DNA of 64,000 nt from Neorhizobium huautlense (GCF_002968575.1 NZ_PVBM01000027.1:1-64000); one strand, 5' to 3'; counted from the stretch's first letter, positions 8,469-18,926 are shown. A program made the numbers and translations. The notes: generated by a model from the sequence alone, not told the origin.

Positions 8469-8512
8469 TGTCGATAGAAACGGAATTTATCGACATATCG
8501 TATCGCTGGCAA
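8469..8512 (-). promoter_or_regulatory. fic promoter with overlapping inverted repeat
   Basis: On the minus strand a -35 TTGCCA (8507-8512) and -10 TAAATT (8484-8489) are 17 bp apart. A perfect 8-bp inverted repeat, TGTCGATA (8469-8476) and TATCGACA (8488-8495), brackets the -10 and the expected start site. The right arm on the map overlaps the -10, which suits a repressor site. Confidence 0.55.
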
Positions 8513-9178
8513 CCGGTCTGGTCATTTCAGAAGATGTAGGTGAACGATCATTTGTTAACGTCTCTGGGCCTTGTCCCTCTGCCTTGCAGTGGCCGGCATG
8601 CGCTGAAATTCAGGGTTTTCTGACGGCTTCAGCGCCAATTCCCCTGCCAATCTGGCCCTCCATATTGGGACCCCTCGATAGCGAAGGGCTGTGAAAATTA
8701 GCGTCGGAGTGGTGGAAATGAAGACGTAGTTGACTTCCGTTAGTGGATTCTCACAGGAACCAGACTGCGGCCACTTCAGCGAGAGGGAGCCGGAGGCAGG
8801 TGGCGAGACCCGGCTGCCAAGCCGATCCGACTAGAGTGAGAAGGGCCCGCGGGTCTATAAGTCCATACGATGCGACTTCCTGCCCCACTAAGCCCTCTAT
8901 ATCCGAGTACCCGTAATGGGCCTGGCTTCAGCAGAGCGCAGCCTTACGAAACCGTAAATCCGAGCAGTGATTGAGCGCGCAGACGGCACTGCCGCTCGCT
9001 GATGCGACGTTAAGCCGTGGTGGAGGACCTCAAGTTCCGGCCCTTGATGAATCCCTCGTACGAGTTCGGAAATAACCAGGCTCGCAGCCACAAGGCCGAC
9101 AAAGCTCGCTCCGACAGTCCTCGTTGCCAACTCAACCCGTCCGCACGCGTCGACCGCGCCGGCTGCCAAAAGATTATT
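8513..9178. other. Gap without a recognisable gene
   Basis: Frames of up to about 90 codons occur on both strands but show arginine/serine-rich low-information translations and no ribosome-binding sites. I see no tRNA, repeat array or transposase remnant in it. It is probably non-coding or decayed island DNA. Confidence 0.5.
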
Positions 9179-9441
9179 CTAAGCCCGTCCGTCACCTCTA
9201 GCACGGTCTCGTTCCAGGCCGCCCCATTTGGACCTGCTTGTCATGCTTGCAGGAAAACAGTGAACACAGGCTGTGACATACTCGTCACGATCGGCGCTCA
9301 AGTCTGCCTCCATCACAAATTTGAAGCCTGCTTCGTTGAGGGCAGCACAAGCCTCAAGATCGTCCACGCCACACAACCCGCTTGGGGATCGTCGGCAGTG
9401 AGGCGGAGGTCACCATCGAATTTGCGCTCGACCATGCGCAT
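9179..9441 (-). pseudogene. Possible frameshifted hypothetical gene
   Basis: A start at 9441 reads MRMVERKFDGDLRLTADDP before running into unlikely sequence. A second frame beginning near 9376 reads VDDLEACAALNEAGFKFVMEADLSADRDEYVTACVHC, which looks like real protein. The two would join through one frameshift around 9370-9390. No family is recognised. It could equally be chance. Confidence 0.3.
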
Positions 9442-9584
9442 CTGAAACCGCGCGCACCCAATCACTCCGCCATAAAACGTGTCTTATACTGACCAAGGCG
9501 ACCTAGGGTTGCAAGTGTCCATGTGCTGTCGTTCGCTTCGCTCAGCTTGCCGTTCGCCGTTCCGGCAGGCATTCCCATCACCCA

Positions 9585-10472
9585 TCACTGATGCGTCATC
9601 TCCATATGCCTCTGGAGACGGCGGCCATAGGCCTGGCTGATACGGTCGAACACAATTGCGATGCCGACGATCGCCATCCCATTGAATATGCCGAGTGTGA
9701 AGTACTGGTTGGCGATAGCCTTCAGGACCGGCTGACCGAGTCCCTGAACGCCGATCATCGACGCGATGACAACCATGGCCAGGGCCATCATGATGGTCTG
9801 GTTGATCCCCGCCATGATCGTCGGCAGGGCAAGCGGCATCTGCACGTCGCGCAGCTTTTGCCAGCTCGAGGAGCCGAAGGCGTTGGCCGCCTCCAGCACT
9901 TCCTTGTCCACCAGCCTGATTCCGAGGTTCGTCAGCCGTATCATCGGCGGGATCGCGTAGATTACGACGGCGATCAATCCGGGCACCTTGCCGATGCCAA
10001 GCAGCATGACGACAGGTATGAGATAGACGAAGCTCGGCATCGTCTGCATCACGTCGAGCACGGGATTGATGGTATTCTGCAGCCGCTCCGACCGCGACAT
10101 GGCAATCCCCATGGGCAGCCCGATCACAATCGACAGGACCGTGCAGACGAAGATCATCGACATGGTCTTCATCGTGTCTTCCCACATGTCGAAGTAACCG
10201 ATGGCAAACAAGGTGGCCACACAGCCTGCCACGATCTTCCAATTGCGGCTGGCGAACCAGGCGATGACGGCAATCGCCAGCATGATGATCGGCCAAGGGG
10301 TTCGGACCATGATCCGCTCGGCGTAGATCAGAAAGAACTGCAGCGGATCGAAGAACGATTCGATCGCATCGCCATAGGTGCGCGTAAAGGCGCGGAATCC
10401 TTCATCGATGCCTTTTTTGAGGTTCCGCAGCGTCTCGTCGTCCATATGCGGGAATTTGGTAAGCCAGTCCAT
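9585..10472 (-). CDS. Glycine betaine/choline ABC transporter permease (ChoW/ProW-like)
   Basis: Inner-membrane subunit of an osmoprotectant or choline importer, 295 residues from the ATG at 10472, which has GGAGCAGG just upstream. It has several hydrophobic helices and a permease EAA-type loop (EAANAFGSSSWQKLRDVQMPLALPTIMAGINQ). Resemblance is to the ProW/OpuAB and rhizobial ChoW group. The binding-protein gene lies 58 bp upstream, presumably in the same transcript. The ATP-binding subunit normally encoded next is not found downstream; island DNA begins instead. Confidence 0.9.
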   Translation of the reverse strand: MDWLTKFPHMDDETLRNLKKGIDEGFRAFTRTYGDAIESFFDPLQFFLIYAERIMVRTPWPIIMLAIAVIAWFASRNWKIVAGCVATLFAIGYFDMWEDTMKTMSMIFVCTVLSIVIGLPMGIAMSRSERLQNTINPVLDVMQTMPSFVYLIPVVMLLGIGKVPGLIAVVIYAIPPMIRLTNLGIRLVDKEVLEAANAFGSSSWQKLRDVQMPLALPTIMAGINQTIMMALAMVVIASMIGVQGLGQPVLKAIANQYFTLGIFNGMAIVGIAIVFDRISQAYGRRLQRHMEMTHQ

Positions 10473-10530
10473 CGCCTGCTCCATCCTTAAAAGAGCCGTC
10501 GCCAACGGGTGCTGGCGACGGCGCGTCTGG

Positions 10531-11532
10531 TCAGAGCGATGACTTGATCTTTTCAGCCGCTTCCGGCGTCACCCACTTGGTCCAAAGATCTTCATGCTCC
10601 TTGAGGAACTGCTTGGCGCCGTCGTCCCCGCTCGCCTGATTGTCGGTCATCCAGGCCATGAGGGCATTGACGGTATCGTTGCTCCACGACCGTTTGTTGA
10701 GATAGGCCATGACATCGGCGCCGGCCCGATCCGCGAAAGCTTTGGTGACAAGCGTTTGCACCTTGTCCTTCGGCCAGTCGTTCGGCTTCGGATCCGGGCA
10801 GTCGGCGACGGTGTTGCACCGCTTCCATTCGGCCATGTCGGCCGGCACACCATGACCGAGCTTTACCATCTGATACTTCCCGAGAAGCGCTGTCGGCGCC
10901 CAGTAATATCCGACCCAACCCTCCTTGCGCTCGTAAGCCTTTGCGATCGAGCCGTCGAGACCGGCAGCCGATCCGGTGTCGACAAGCGTGAAGCCGGCCT
11001 TTTCGGCACCATAAGCCTTATAGAGTTGTGTGGTGGCAACCGTTCCGCCCCAGCCCTGCGGGCCATTGTGGACGGCACCCTTCTTTTTGTCTTCCGGATC
11101 CGGGAAAAGTTCCGGATGCTTGAGGACGTCCTGAATGGTCTTGATGTCGGGATGGGCATCGGCCACATATTTCGGAATCCACCAGCCCTGCACGGCGCCA
11201 TCGGAAAGCGCCACGGCGGCTCCGACCAGCTTGCCTTCGGCAATGCCGCGGCTGACGACTTCCGGCAACAGATCTACCCAGCCTTCAGGTGCGATGTCGG
11301 GTTCACCCTTTTCCACCATCGAGGTGATGGTGGGAACCGTGTCGCCGACAATGATTTCCGCGTCGCAGCCGTAGCCTTCGGTCAGGATGATCTTGTCGAG
11401 GCTCGCCAGCACCTCGGCGCTCTGCCAGTTCATGCTCGCGATCGTGACGTCACCGCATTCCGCTGCTTCGGCGCCCGCAAAGGCTCCGAACATGCCCAAG
11501 GCAAGGCAGGTGGAGGCGAGTAGCTTGTTCAT
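10531..11532 (-). CDS. Glycine betaine/choline ABC transporter substrate-binding protein (ChoX-like)
   Basis: A periplasmic receptor of 333 residues. Residues 1-23 are a Sec signal peptide ending AGAEA. The mature protein begins ECGDVTIASMNWQSAEVLASLDKIILTEGYGCDAEIIVGDT, characteristic of the OpuAC-like fold. Several tryptophans (e.g. EGWVDLL, GWWIP, EGWVGYYW) could form the aromatic box for a quaternary ammonium group. It feeds substrate to the permease encoded just downstream. Choline versus betaine preference cannot be settled from sequence. Confidence 0.9.
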   Translation of the reverse strand: MNKLLASTCLALGMFGAFAGAEAAECGDVTIASMNWQSAEVLASLDKIILTEGYGCDAEIIVGDTVPTITSMVEKGEPDIAPEGWVDLLPEVVSRGIAEGKLVGAAVALSDGAVQGWWIPKYVADAHPDIKTIQDVLKHPELFPDPEDKKKGAVHNGPQGWGGTVATTQLYKAYGAEKAGFTLVDTGSAAGLDGSIAKAYERKEGWVGYYWAPTALLGKYQMVKLGHGVPADMAEWKRCNTVADCPDPKPNDWPKDKVQTLVTKAFADRAGADVMAYLNKRSWSNDTVNALMAWMTDNQASGDDGAKQFLKEHEDLWTKWVTPEAAEKIKSSL

Positions 11533-11788
11533 TTCGCAGTTCCCTCTTCTGTATGGTTTTTAAGAAGAGGCAGATCGAGCCCCTCCTAGGACAGTTTTGC
11601 AAGGTCCAGAAATGACGCTGTTTCAATCACGCCGATCGTGATCCTTTTTCCGCCACGTCGGCGAAAAGGAAGAGGCGAAGTTCGCCGTGTAGTGAGGCGC
11701 GGCTATCTTGTCTCCTCGAGCTGGATGTAGCGCCTACAATAGCGTCTGCCGGGATCGCAGCAACCTCCTCCAGAGACCGGGACGCAAA
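11533..11788. other. Upstream region of the choX-like gene
   Basis: Holds the promoter region of the binding-protein gene (reading left) and the region downstream of ugd. An imperfect hairpin (CCTTTTTCCGCC/GGCGAAAAGG) lies around 11642-11670. No coding frame is credible. Confidence 0.4.
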
Positions 11789-11817
11789 ACGCCCGCAACG
11801 CATGGCGTTACGGGCGT
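11789..11817 (-). terminator. Intrinsic terminator after ugd
   Basis: A 13-bp stem, ACGCCCGCAACGC against GCGTTACGGGCGT with one wobble mismatch and a 3-nt loop. On the minus strand it is followed by TTTTGCG, 29 bp after the ugd stop. Confidence 0.75.
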
Positions 11818-11845
11818 CCTTTTAAATCGCTTTCTACTGGTGTCG

Positions 11846-13150
11846 TCAGAACGGCTTGCCGATGCCGGAATAGGTGAAGCCATGGGCTTCCACTTCCGGC
11901 TTGCGGTAGACGTTGCGCAGATCGACCAGAACCGGGCTCTTCATTATGGATTTGAGGTGTTGGAGATCCAATGCCCGAAATTCGTTCCATTCCGTGACGA
12001 GGACGGCAACATCGGCCCCTTCCGCGGCCTGGTACGGGCCGCTGGCGAATTCGATATCCATCATCTGCCTTGCATTTTCCATTCCCTCGGGATCATAGCC
12101 GGATACGATCGCACCTGCGTCCTTCAGGGTCTGGACAACAGCGATCGCCGGGCTGTCGCGCATGTCATCGGTATTTGGTTTGAAGGTAAGGCCGAAGATC
12201 GCGACCTTCTTGCCCCGTACATCGCCGCCGGCAGCGGCGATCACCTTGCGGCCCATGGCGCGCTTGCGGTTGTCGTTGATGGCGATCGTCGTTTCGATCA
12301 GACGGACAGGGCTTTCGTTGTCCTGCGCAGTCTTGGCCAGCGCCAGCGTGTCCTTCGGAAAGCAGGAGCCGCCGTAGCCAGGGCCGGCATGCAGGAATTT
12401 CGAGCCGATGCGACCGTCGAGGCCGATGCCGCGCGAGACATCCTGAACGTCGGCACCGACGCGCTCGCAAAGGTCGGCTATTTCGTTGATGAAGGTGATC
12501 TTCATCGCAAGGAAGCCGTTGGCCGCATATTTGATGAGCTCGGATGTGCGGCGGCTCGTGAAGAGCAGCGGCGACTGGTTGAGGTAGAGCGGCCTGTAGA
12601 CCTCCGTCATCACGGAGCGGGCGCGCTCGTCGGACAGCCCGACGACGATACGGTCCGGCCGCTTGAAGTCTTCAATTGCGGCGCCTTCACGGAGAAATTC
12701 AGGATTGGAGACGACCGCGAAATCGGCCTGCGGATTGGCTTCGCGAATGATCCGTTCCACCTCGTCGCCGGTACCGACGGGGACGGTGGACTTGGTGACG
12801 ACGACTGTGAAACCATTGATCGCTTCGGCAATCTCCCCCGCGGCGGCATAGACGTAACCGAGGTCGGCGTGACCGTCTCCGCGGCGGGAGGGGGTGCCGA
12901 CCGCGATGAAGACGACATCTGCCTTGGCAACGGCGCCCTTCAGATCGGTCGTGAATGAAAGGCGTCCAGCTTTGACATTCGATTCGACCAATGCATCGAG
13001 CCCCGGTTCGAAGATCGGGATCACGCCCTTCTTCAGGGCTTCGATTTTTTCGACAGCCTTGTCGACGCAGGTGACGTGATGTCCGAAATCGGCAAAGCAA
13101 GCTCCGGAAACAAGACCGACATAACCCGATCCAACCATTACAATATGCAT
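11846..13150 (-). CDS. ugd: UDP-glucose 6-dehydrogenase (RkpK-like)
   Basis: Oxidises UDP-glucose to UDP-glucuronate with two NAD+, supplying precursors for exopolysaccharide, capsule and LPS. 434 residues from the ATG at 13150, with GAGGA upstream. The Rossmann motif is near the N-terminus (IVMVGSGYVGLVSGACFA), and the catalytic cysteine is C263 in PGYGGSCFPKD. K207 and N211 of the ELIKYAANGFLA helix match the active-site helix. The C-terminal UDP-binding domain contains FGLTFKPNTDDMRDSP. In rhizobia this gene is called rkpK and feeds K-antigen and LPS synthesis. Two capsule genes lie about 5 kb away. Confidence 0.96.
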   Translation of the reverse strand: MHIVMVGSGYVGLVSGACFADFGHHVTCVDKAVEKIEALKKGVIPIFEPGLDALVESNVKAGRLSFTTDLKGAVAKADVVFIAVGTPSRRGDGHADLGYVYAAAGEIAEAINGFTVVVTKSTVPVGTGDEVERIIREANPQADFAVVSNPEFLREGAAIEDFKRPDRIVVGLSDERARSVMTEVYRPLYLNQSPLLFTSRRTSELIKYAANGFLAMKITFINEIADLCERVGADVQDVSRGIGLDGRIGSKFLHAGPGYGGSCFPKDTLALAKTAQDNESPVRLIETTIAINDNRKRAMGRKVIAAAGGDVRGKKVAIFGLTFKPNTDDMRDSPAIAVVQTLKDAGAIVSGYDPEGMENARQMMDIEFASGPYQAAEGADVAVLVTEWNEFRALDLQHLKSIMKSPVLVDLRNVYRKPEVEAHGFTYSGIGKPF

Positions 13151-13389
13151 CTGCAAGTCCTCATAGCGGCCGAGCAAGGCCTTCTGCTGTCAACTATCAT
13201 TTTTCCTAGCGCATCCAGGTTTTATTGCAAATGTATCAAAGAGCAGCATCGATCCGCACCCACCGCACCGGTTTGCCAGAGCTGGATTCTCAAGCGGCAG
13301 TTAAGCATACTGTGGTGCTCGCGAACGTCGGCGTTGCGCATGACCTCGATATGAGGGTCTGGAGACAATCGTCGGTGAGTGAAGGCGTC

Positions 13390-14184
13390 TTATGCCTCCG
13401 CCATGCGCCTTCCCCAGGCGATGAAATCGGGATTGGCGAAGTCGATCATACCCGTCCGGCCGATTTTGCCGTAGGAAAGCGGCTCGCCGTCAAGATCGAG
13501 CGTGACGCCGCCGGCTGCGCGCAAAACCGCGTCGCCTGCCGCCGTATCCCATTCCATCGTCCGTCCGAAGCGGGGGTAGAGATCGGCAGCCCCTTCGGCC
13601 AACAGGCAGAATTTCAAGGACGACCCGATGCAGCGGATATCACAGGCACCCGATCGCCTCAGGAAGGCCTCAGTCTCGGCGGAGCCGTGCGATCGGCTTG
13701 CGACCGCGACAGGCGGCGTGGAGACCGCTCTCGTCGAAATTCTCTCGCGGCGTAAAACCGTATGATCGTCGCCAATCACCAGTTTTTCAGCGGTTCCATT
13801 TCCCCCGAGATAAGCCGTCTTGAGAGCGGGGGCGTAGACGGCACCGAGCACAGGCGTTCCATTTTCCACCAGGGCGATATTGACGGTGAAGTCCACCTGC
13901 TTGCTGATGAATTCCTTGGTGCCGTCCAGCGGATCGACGAGGATGAACACTCCTCCCTCGATCCGCGGCACTCGGCCTGCTGCAACCGATTCTTCCGCAA
14001 TGACCGGAATTCCCGTGCATGCCTTTGCAAGTTCGGAAAGGATGATGGCTTCGGCTCGTTCATCCGCTTCGGTGACCGGCGAGCGGTCTTCCTTGTAACT
14101 TGCGGTCGGTCCCGCCTCGTAGACATCGAGAATCACTTTTCCGGCGAGCAGGGCGGCGTGTTCGAAAGCGGCCAGCATGGACAT
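13390..14184 (-). CDS. cysQ: 3'(2'),5'-bisphosphate nucleotidase CysQ
   Basis: Hydrolyses 3'-phosphoadenosine 5'-phosphate, the by-product of PAPS-dependent reactions in sulfate assimilation, with Mg2+. The 264-residue length is normal for the inositol-monophosphatase superfamily. Metal-binding residues are visible: E64/E65 in IAEES, D84 in the signature DPLDGT (84-89), and WDTAAGDAVL near residue 210. It lies 19 bp downstream of rlmB on the same strand, so cotranscription is likely. Confidence 0.93.
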   Translation of the reverse strand: MSMLAAFEHAALLAGKVILDVYEAGPTASYKEDRSPVTEADERAEAIILSELAKACTGIPVIAEESVAAGRVPRIEGGVFILVDPLDGTKEFISKQVDFTVNIALVENGTPVLGAVYAPALKTAYLGGNGTAEKLVIGDDHTVLRRERISTRAVSTPPVAVASRSHGSAETEAFLRRSGACDIRCIGSSLKFCLLAEGAADLYPRFGRTMEWDTAAGDAVLRAAGGVTLDLDGEPLSYGKIGRTGMIDFANPDFIAWGRRMAEA

Positions 14185-14203
14185 CAGCGCGACCCCAAAC
14201 GGC

Positions 14204-15082
14204 TCACTTTGCCTTGGCCAGATGCTGGCGGGTGGCGTAAAGCGCTACCGCCGCGGCATTCGACACGTTCAGCGATTTGATCGCACCCGGCATGTCGAGC
14301 CTCGCCAATGCCGTCACCGTCTCGCGGGTCTTTTGCCGCAATCCCTTGCCCTCCGAGCCGAGCACGAGCGCGACCTTGTCGGCCACAAACGTGCCTTCGA
14401 GCGCGGCTGGACCTTCCGAATCGAGCCCAATCGTCTGAAAGCCGAGCTTGTGGAGTTCACCGAGAGCGTCGGCCAGGTTGGTGATCTGTATATAAGGTAT
14501 GAGCTCCAGCGCGCCGGAGGCGGATTTCGCAAGTACGCCGGATTCGGTCGGGCTATGTCTCTGGGTGGTGATGATGGCGCCGGCGCCGAAGGCCACGGCC
14601 GAACGCATGATCGCTCCCACATTATGCGGGTCGGTCACCTGATCGAGCACCAGAAGCAGTGGGCTTTCCTTCAATGCCTCCAGCCGGCGCGCGGGCAGGG
14701 GCCGGGTTTCCAGCATGACGCCCTGGTGGATGGCTTCGGGACCCAGTACCTTGTCGATATCCTGAGGGGAGACGAATTCGACCGGGAAGGGCAGCGAGCC
14801 CGGTTCTCCGATGTCCAGGCGCGCAAAGGCGTTCTGTGTTGCGGACAGTCTGATCAGCTTACGCTCGGGATTCTCAAGTGCAGCTCGCACCGTATGCAAG
14901 CCGTAAAGAAAGACCTGTTCGGGCTGCAGCTGCGGGGGCTTCCAATCCTTGTTGGATTTCTGCCGTTTCTGCTGCGGCGTGGGAATTTCTCCGCGCTCGC
15001 GTTTGGCATCGCGCACGGCGCGCCTCAGCGTCGCATAGTGGCCGTCGCGGCCGGATTTGTCTTGTTTGCTGTCCTTGCTCAT
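14204..15082 (-). CDS. rlmB: SpoU-family 23S rRNA 2'-O-methyltransferase (RlmB-like)
   Basis: Probably methylates the ribose of a 23S rRNA guanosine (G2251 in E. coli) using S-adenosylmethionine. 292 residues: a basic N-terminal extension (about 1-50), an L30-like substrate-binding domain from FLYGLHTVRAAL, and a trefoil-knot SPOUT domain. The domain has the three SpoU motifs: DPHNVGAIMRSA, LVLGSEGKGLR and IKSLNVSNAAAVALY. It is first in a likely two-gene unit with cysQ. The exact target site is inferred from E. coli. Confidence 0.92.
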   Translation of the reverse strand: MSKDSKQDKSGRDGHYATLRRAVRDAKRERGEIPTPQQKRQKSNKDWKPPQLQPEQVFLYGLHTVRAALENPERKLIRLSATQNAFARLDIGEPGSLPFPVEFVSPQDIDKVLGPEAIHQGVMLETRPLPARRLEALKESPLLLVLDQVTDPHNVGAIMRSAVAFGAGAIITTQRHSPTESGVLAKSASGALELIPYIQITNLADALGELHKLGFQTIGLDSEGPAALEGTFVADKVALVLGSEGKGLRQKTRETVTALARLDMPGAIKSLNVSNAAAVALYATRQHLAKAK

Positions 15083-15285
15083 GGCGCCTTATAACGATGC
15101 CGGCTCGTTCGGCAAAGCCCCACGAGCGGCGCGCAGTCCAGTGAGCGGTGATTATTTTTCCTCATTTTTCCAAAAACCTCGTGTTGACAGACGAGAACGG
15201 TACGGTCATATACGCGGCGCAGATCGAGGGGCACGGAAATGCTCCTCGTTCTGACGAGCTTGGTCTCAGATCCAGACGGAAAACT

Positions 15286-15370
15286 GGAGGGATGCCCGAG
15301 TGGTTAAAGGGGACGGACTGTAAATCCGTTGGCTCAGCCTACGTTGGTTCAAATCCAACTCCCTCCACCA
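15286..15370 (+). tRNA. tRNA-Tyr (anticodon GUA)
   Basis: An 85-nt type II tRNA with long variable arm and encoded CCA at 15368-15370. The acceptor stem is GGAGGGA/TCCCTCC, and the anticodon loop CTGTAAA sits on ACGGA/TCCGT. It lies 25 bp upstream of tRNA-Gly, a probable shared transcript. Confidence 0.97.
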
Positions 15371-15395
15371 TTCTGTCGCCGGATCGGACCACCCC

Positions 15396-15469
15396 GCGGG
15401 TATAGCTCAATGGTAGAGCAGCAGCCTTCCAAGCTGAATACGCGGGTTCGATTCCCGCTACCCGCTCCA
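15396..15469 (+). tRNA. tRNA-Gly (anticodon UCC)
   Basis: A 74-nt cloverleaf with encoded CCA. The acceptor stem is GCGGGTA/TACCCGC, the D arm GCTCAATGGTAGAGC, the anticodon loop CTTCCAA, and the T arm CGGGTTCGATTCCCG. Confidence 0.97.
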
Positions 15470-15593
15470 TTCACTGCTTGTTCGTGGTTGCTTGGCTTTT
15501 TCGGTGTGTTGCTTGAGACTTCTTAAGCCATTCCGGATAAAAGCTTCATGCTTGGCTCCTGAAGCCGCCTCCTCCTTGAATGGAAGTTCGTCC

Positions 15594-16091
15594 ATGAAGA
15601 AAATAATTGCCGCCGCGGCATTCGCGACCATGCTGCTGCCGTCTGTATCCTTCGCAGAAACCATGCGGTTTCCAAGCGATGCGCCTGTTGCAGAAATCAC
15701 CATCCCCGACTCCTGGAGCCCGGAAGAAACCGAGACCGGAATCCAGGCGACGTCGGAGGATGAAGCGATCTATCTCTCGATCGATGTCGCCGACGAAAAA
15801 ACGACCGACAAGGTGATTGAGGATGCGATCGCCTTTTTGGACGACAATGGCGTGACGATCGATCCAGCCACCCAGAAGCAGTCGGAAGATACCTTCAATG
15901 GCATGAAGATGTCGAATTTCGATTGGAGCGGTACGGACAAGGACGGCCCGGCGAGCATCGGCCTGTCGCTCGTCTCGCCGAAGCGGGGCAAGCTGCTGGT
16001 CATCACCTATTGGGGGACCAAGGGCGAGCAGGAAAAGCATGCCGAAGAGCTGCTGGCGCTCATCAGCTCTCTGAAAGCTGCCGGCAAATAG
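15594..16091 (+). CDS. Small secreted hypothetical protein
   Basis: 165 residues from the ATG at 15594. The N-terminal MKKIIAAAAFATMLLPSVSFA is a Sec signal peptide cleaved near residue 21. The mature domain is acidic, with the segments VAEITIPDSWSPEETETGIQA and LVVITYWGTKGEQEKHAEELLALISSL. I know similar exported proteins of unassigned function in Rhizobiaceae, but no catalytic motif is visible. It lies between the tRNA pair and tufA and is probably monocistronic. Confidence 0.75.
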   Translation: MKKIIAAAAFATMLLPSVSFAETMRFPSDAPVAEITIPDSWSPEETETGIQATSEDEAIYLSIDVADEKTTDKVIEDAIAFLDDNGVTIDPATQKQSEDTFNGMKMSNFDWSGTDKDGPASIGLSLVSPKRGKLLVITYWGTKGEQEKHAEELLALISSLKAAGK

Positions 16092-16357
16092 GATTCCAGG
16101 AAACGGCGGCCAGCGGCCAGCATTTCCGTCGGGGCGATTCCCGGTCCTGATTTCATCTGCCCGTCATCTACGCCGTTTCATACGCTTTGTTCGCTGCCGA
16201 AAGCGCATATTCCGTGGGCCTTCCGCATCCATTTTACGCGATGCCCTTGTCCCGGCACGCGTCGTAATTATGTCTTGCGCATTCTGGTGGAAAGCCTTAA
16301 ACGGCGACACCAAACCCGCCCGCCGGGTTCACCTCTTATGTTCACAGGAAGCTTTCA

Positions 16358-17533
<1,176 letters not shown>

Positions 17534-17557
17534 GCGATACCGGAATTGACATAAGAG

Positions 17558-17585
17558 GGCCCTGCCGGAAACGGCGGGGCCTTTT
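17558..17585 (+). terminator. Intrinsic terminator after tufA
   Basis: Stem GGCCCTGCCG/CGGCGGGGCC (one G-U pair) with loop GAAA, followed by TTTTGCTTT, 25 bp after the stop codon. It may also serve the converging capsule gene. Confidence 0.85.
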
Positions 17586-17630
17586 GCTTTGGAGCTTCAC
17601 GTTGGGGGAGGCGCAAGATCGGCCGATCAC

Positions 17631-18926
17631 TTAGCCGAAGAGTTCGCTCGCGTAACGGTAGTGAGGCGTGTCGCGCGGCTTGCGGAAGGTGAGGGGGAGC
17701 CTTTCTTCGGTTTCCAGGAGACGCGCGGCGACATTCTCGACCCCGGCATTGATGGCCTGTTGTCCGATGAAACCGCCACGGACCTGCGTGGTCCAGGCAA
17801 GCGCTCGCGTAAAGGCGTCCAACAATTCCGGATCTGGAGCGGTCGGGTTCTGCCAGAAGGCCGCAAGGCTTTCCTGAAAGGTGAGGCCCGGCACGTCGTA
17901 GATCGCGGAGCCCAGCGCGATGACCGGTTTCCCGGCAGCCAGCGCCGTCAGACCGACCGTTGAATTGACGGTTACCACGCCAGTAGATTTTGCGATCAGC
18001 ATGTCCGTATCGCCGCCGTCGGCAACGAAGACGCGATCGGCAACGCCGCGGTCTTTTGCCGAGAGACCGATGCGGCTTGGCCAGCGTGAGAGGCCATTGT
18101 CGATTGGATGTATCTTAAAGAGAAGCCGGCTGGCCGCAGGCGCGTGTTCGGCAAAAGAACTGATCGTCGCGTCCACCAGCTTGAAGAGATCTCCGCCCGG
18201 CGCGTGGTGCCTGATCTGATAGTCGCCCGGCAGCTGCAGCGGAAAGAAGTAGAAGGGTGCGGCAGGAGCCTTGTTGTGGGCGGACAGACAGGCTTCGATT
18301 GCCGTTTCGGCTTCTTGCCGGCGCTTGCGCCGTGTCAATGCCTTCCAGATCCAGCCGCTGTATTCGACCACCGGATGAACCGGCCCGTGGGTGCGATAGT
18401 GCGGATGGACCAGCCACCCGAGGGCGACGTTCGGAATATGGAATGCAAGGTCGTAAAGGGCATAGGTCAGAAAGCTCGAAGGATAAAGCTTTTCGGAGGA
18501 AACCGCGGGCTTGCCTGCTGCCAGCTCTCTTATGTCCGCCGATCTCTTGGGAAAGCGGGAGTGCCCGGACATTCCATCCGGCTCGATCGTCAGCCAGTCC
18601 GGTCTGAGATAGCCGTGCTCCAGAATATGGACGCGAAGCCCGGCGCGTATCCCGAGTTCGGCCGCGGCCGCATGAGGCGCGCGGCCATCACCCAACATGA
18701 CGATGTCGGTGATATTGTGATCACGGATGTAGCAATTAAGATACACCGGCCAATCATTCGCATGGCCGCGAAAGAAGTCACTGGCCTTTGGCCACCAAAA
18801 GACCACATCCCCGAGGCAGAGGCTGATCTTTCGGACCGAAGCTCCTTTGTTTTCAACTGTTTCTGCCAGCCGCTTCAGGAATGGCGAGGCAGGACCTTGG
18901 AGGAACAGGAACGTGCGGGCTTTCAT
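17631..18926 (-). CDS. Capsule polysaccharide biosynthesis protein, KpsS/RkpJ-like (copy A)
   Basis: 431 residues from the ATG at 18926. The segments FLFLQGPASPF, LCLGDVVFWW, HILEHGYLRPDWLTIEPDGM, and the late VTVNSTVGLTALAAGKPVIALGSAIYDVPGLTF identify the Capsule_synth family (KpsS, LipB, RkpJ). KpsS-type enzymes add Kdo to the lipid anchor of capsule in the cytosol at the inner membrane. A related Kdo or glycosyl transfer is likely here but not proven. The N-terminal 50 codons of the longer frame look non-coding and were dropped. It is divergent from a paralogue 160 bp away. Confidence 0.85.
   Translation of the reverse strand: MKARTFLFLQGPASPFLKRLAETVENKGASVRKISLCLGDVVFWWPKASDFFRGHANDWPVYLNCYIRDHNITDIVMLGDGRAPHAAAAELGIRAGLRVHILEHGYLRPDWLTIEPDGMSGHSRFPKRSADIRELAAGKPAVSSEKLYPSSFLTYALYDLAFHIPNVALGWLVHPHYRTHGPVHPVVEYSGWIWKALTRRKRRQEAETAIEACLSAHNKAPAAPFYFFPLQLPGDYQIRHHAPGGDLFKLVDATISSFAEHAPAASRLLFKIHPIDNGLSRWPSRIGLSAKDRGVADRVFVADGGDTDMLIAKSTGVVTVNSTVGLTALAAGKPVIALGSAIYDVPGLTFQESLAAFWQNPTAPDPELLDAFTRALAWTTQVRGGFIGQQAINAGVENVAARLLETEERLPLTFRKPRDTPHYRYASELFG

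Noticed and set aside
8600..9178. Missing choV ATPase remnant
   Set aside because: No Walker A or ABC signature (LSGGQ-like) in any frame of this stretch.
13190..13389. Intergenic region between ugd and cysQ as a small gene
   Set aside because: Short frames only, no start signal; no structure beyond weak stems.
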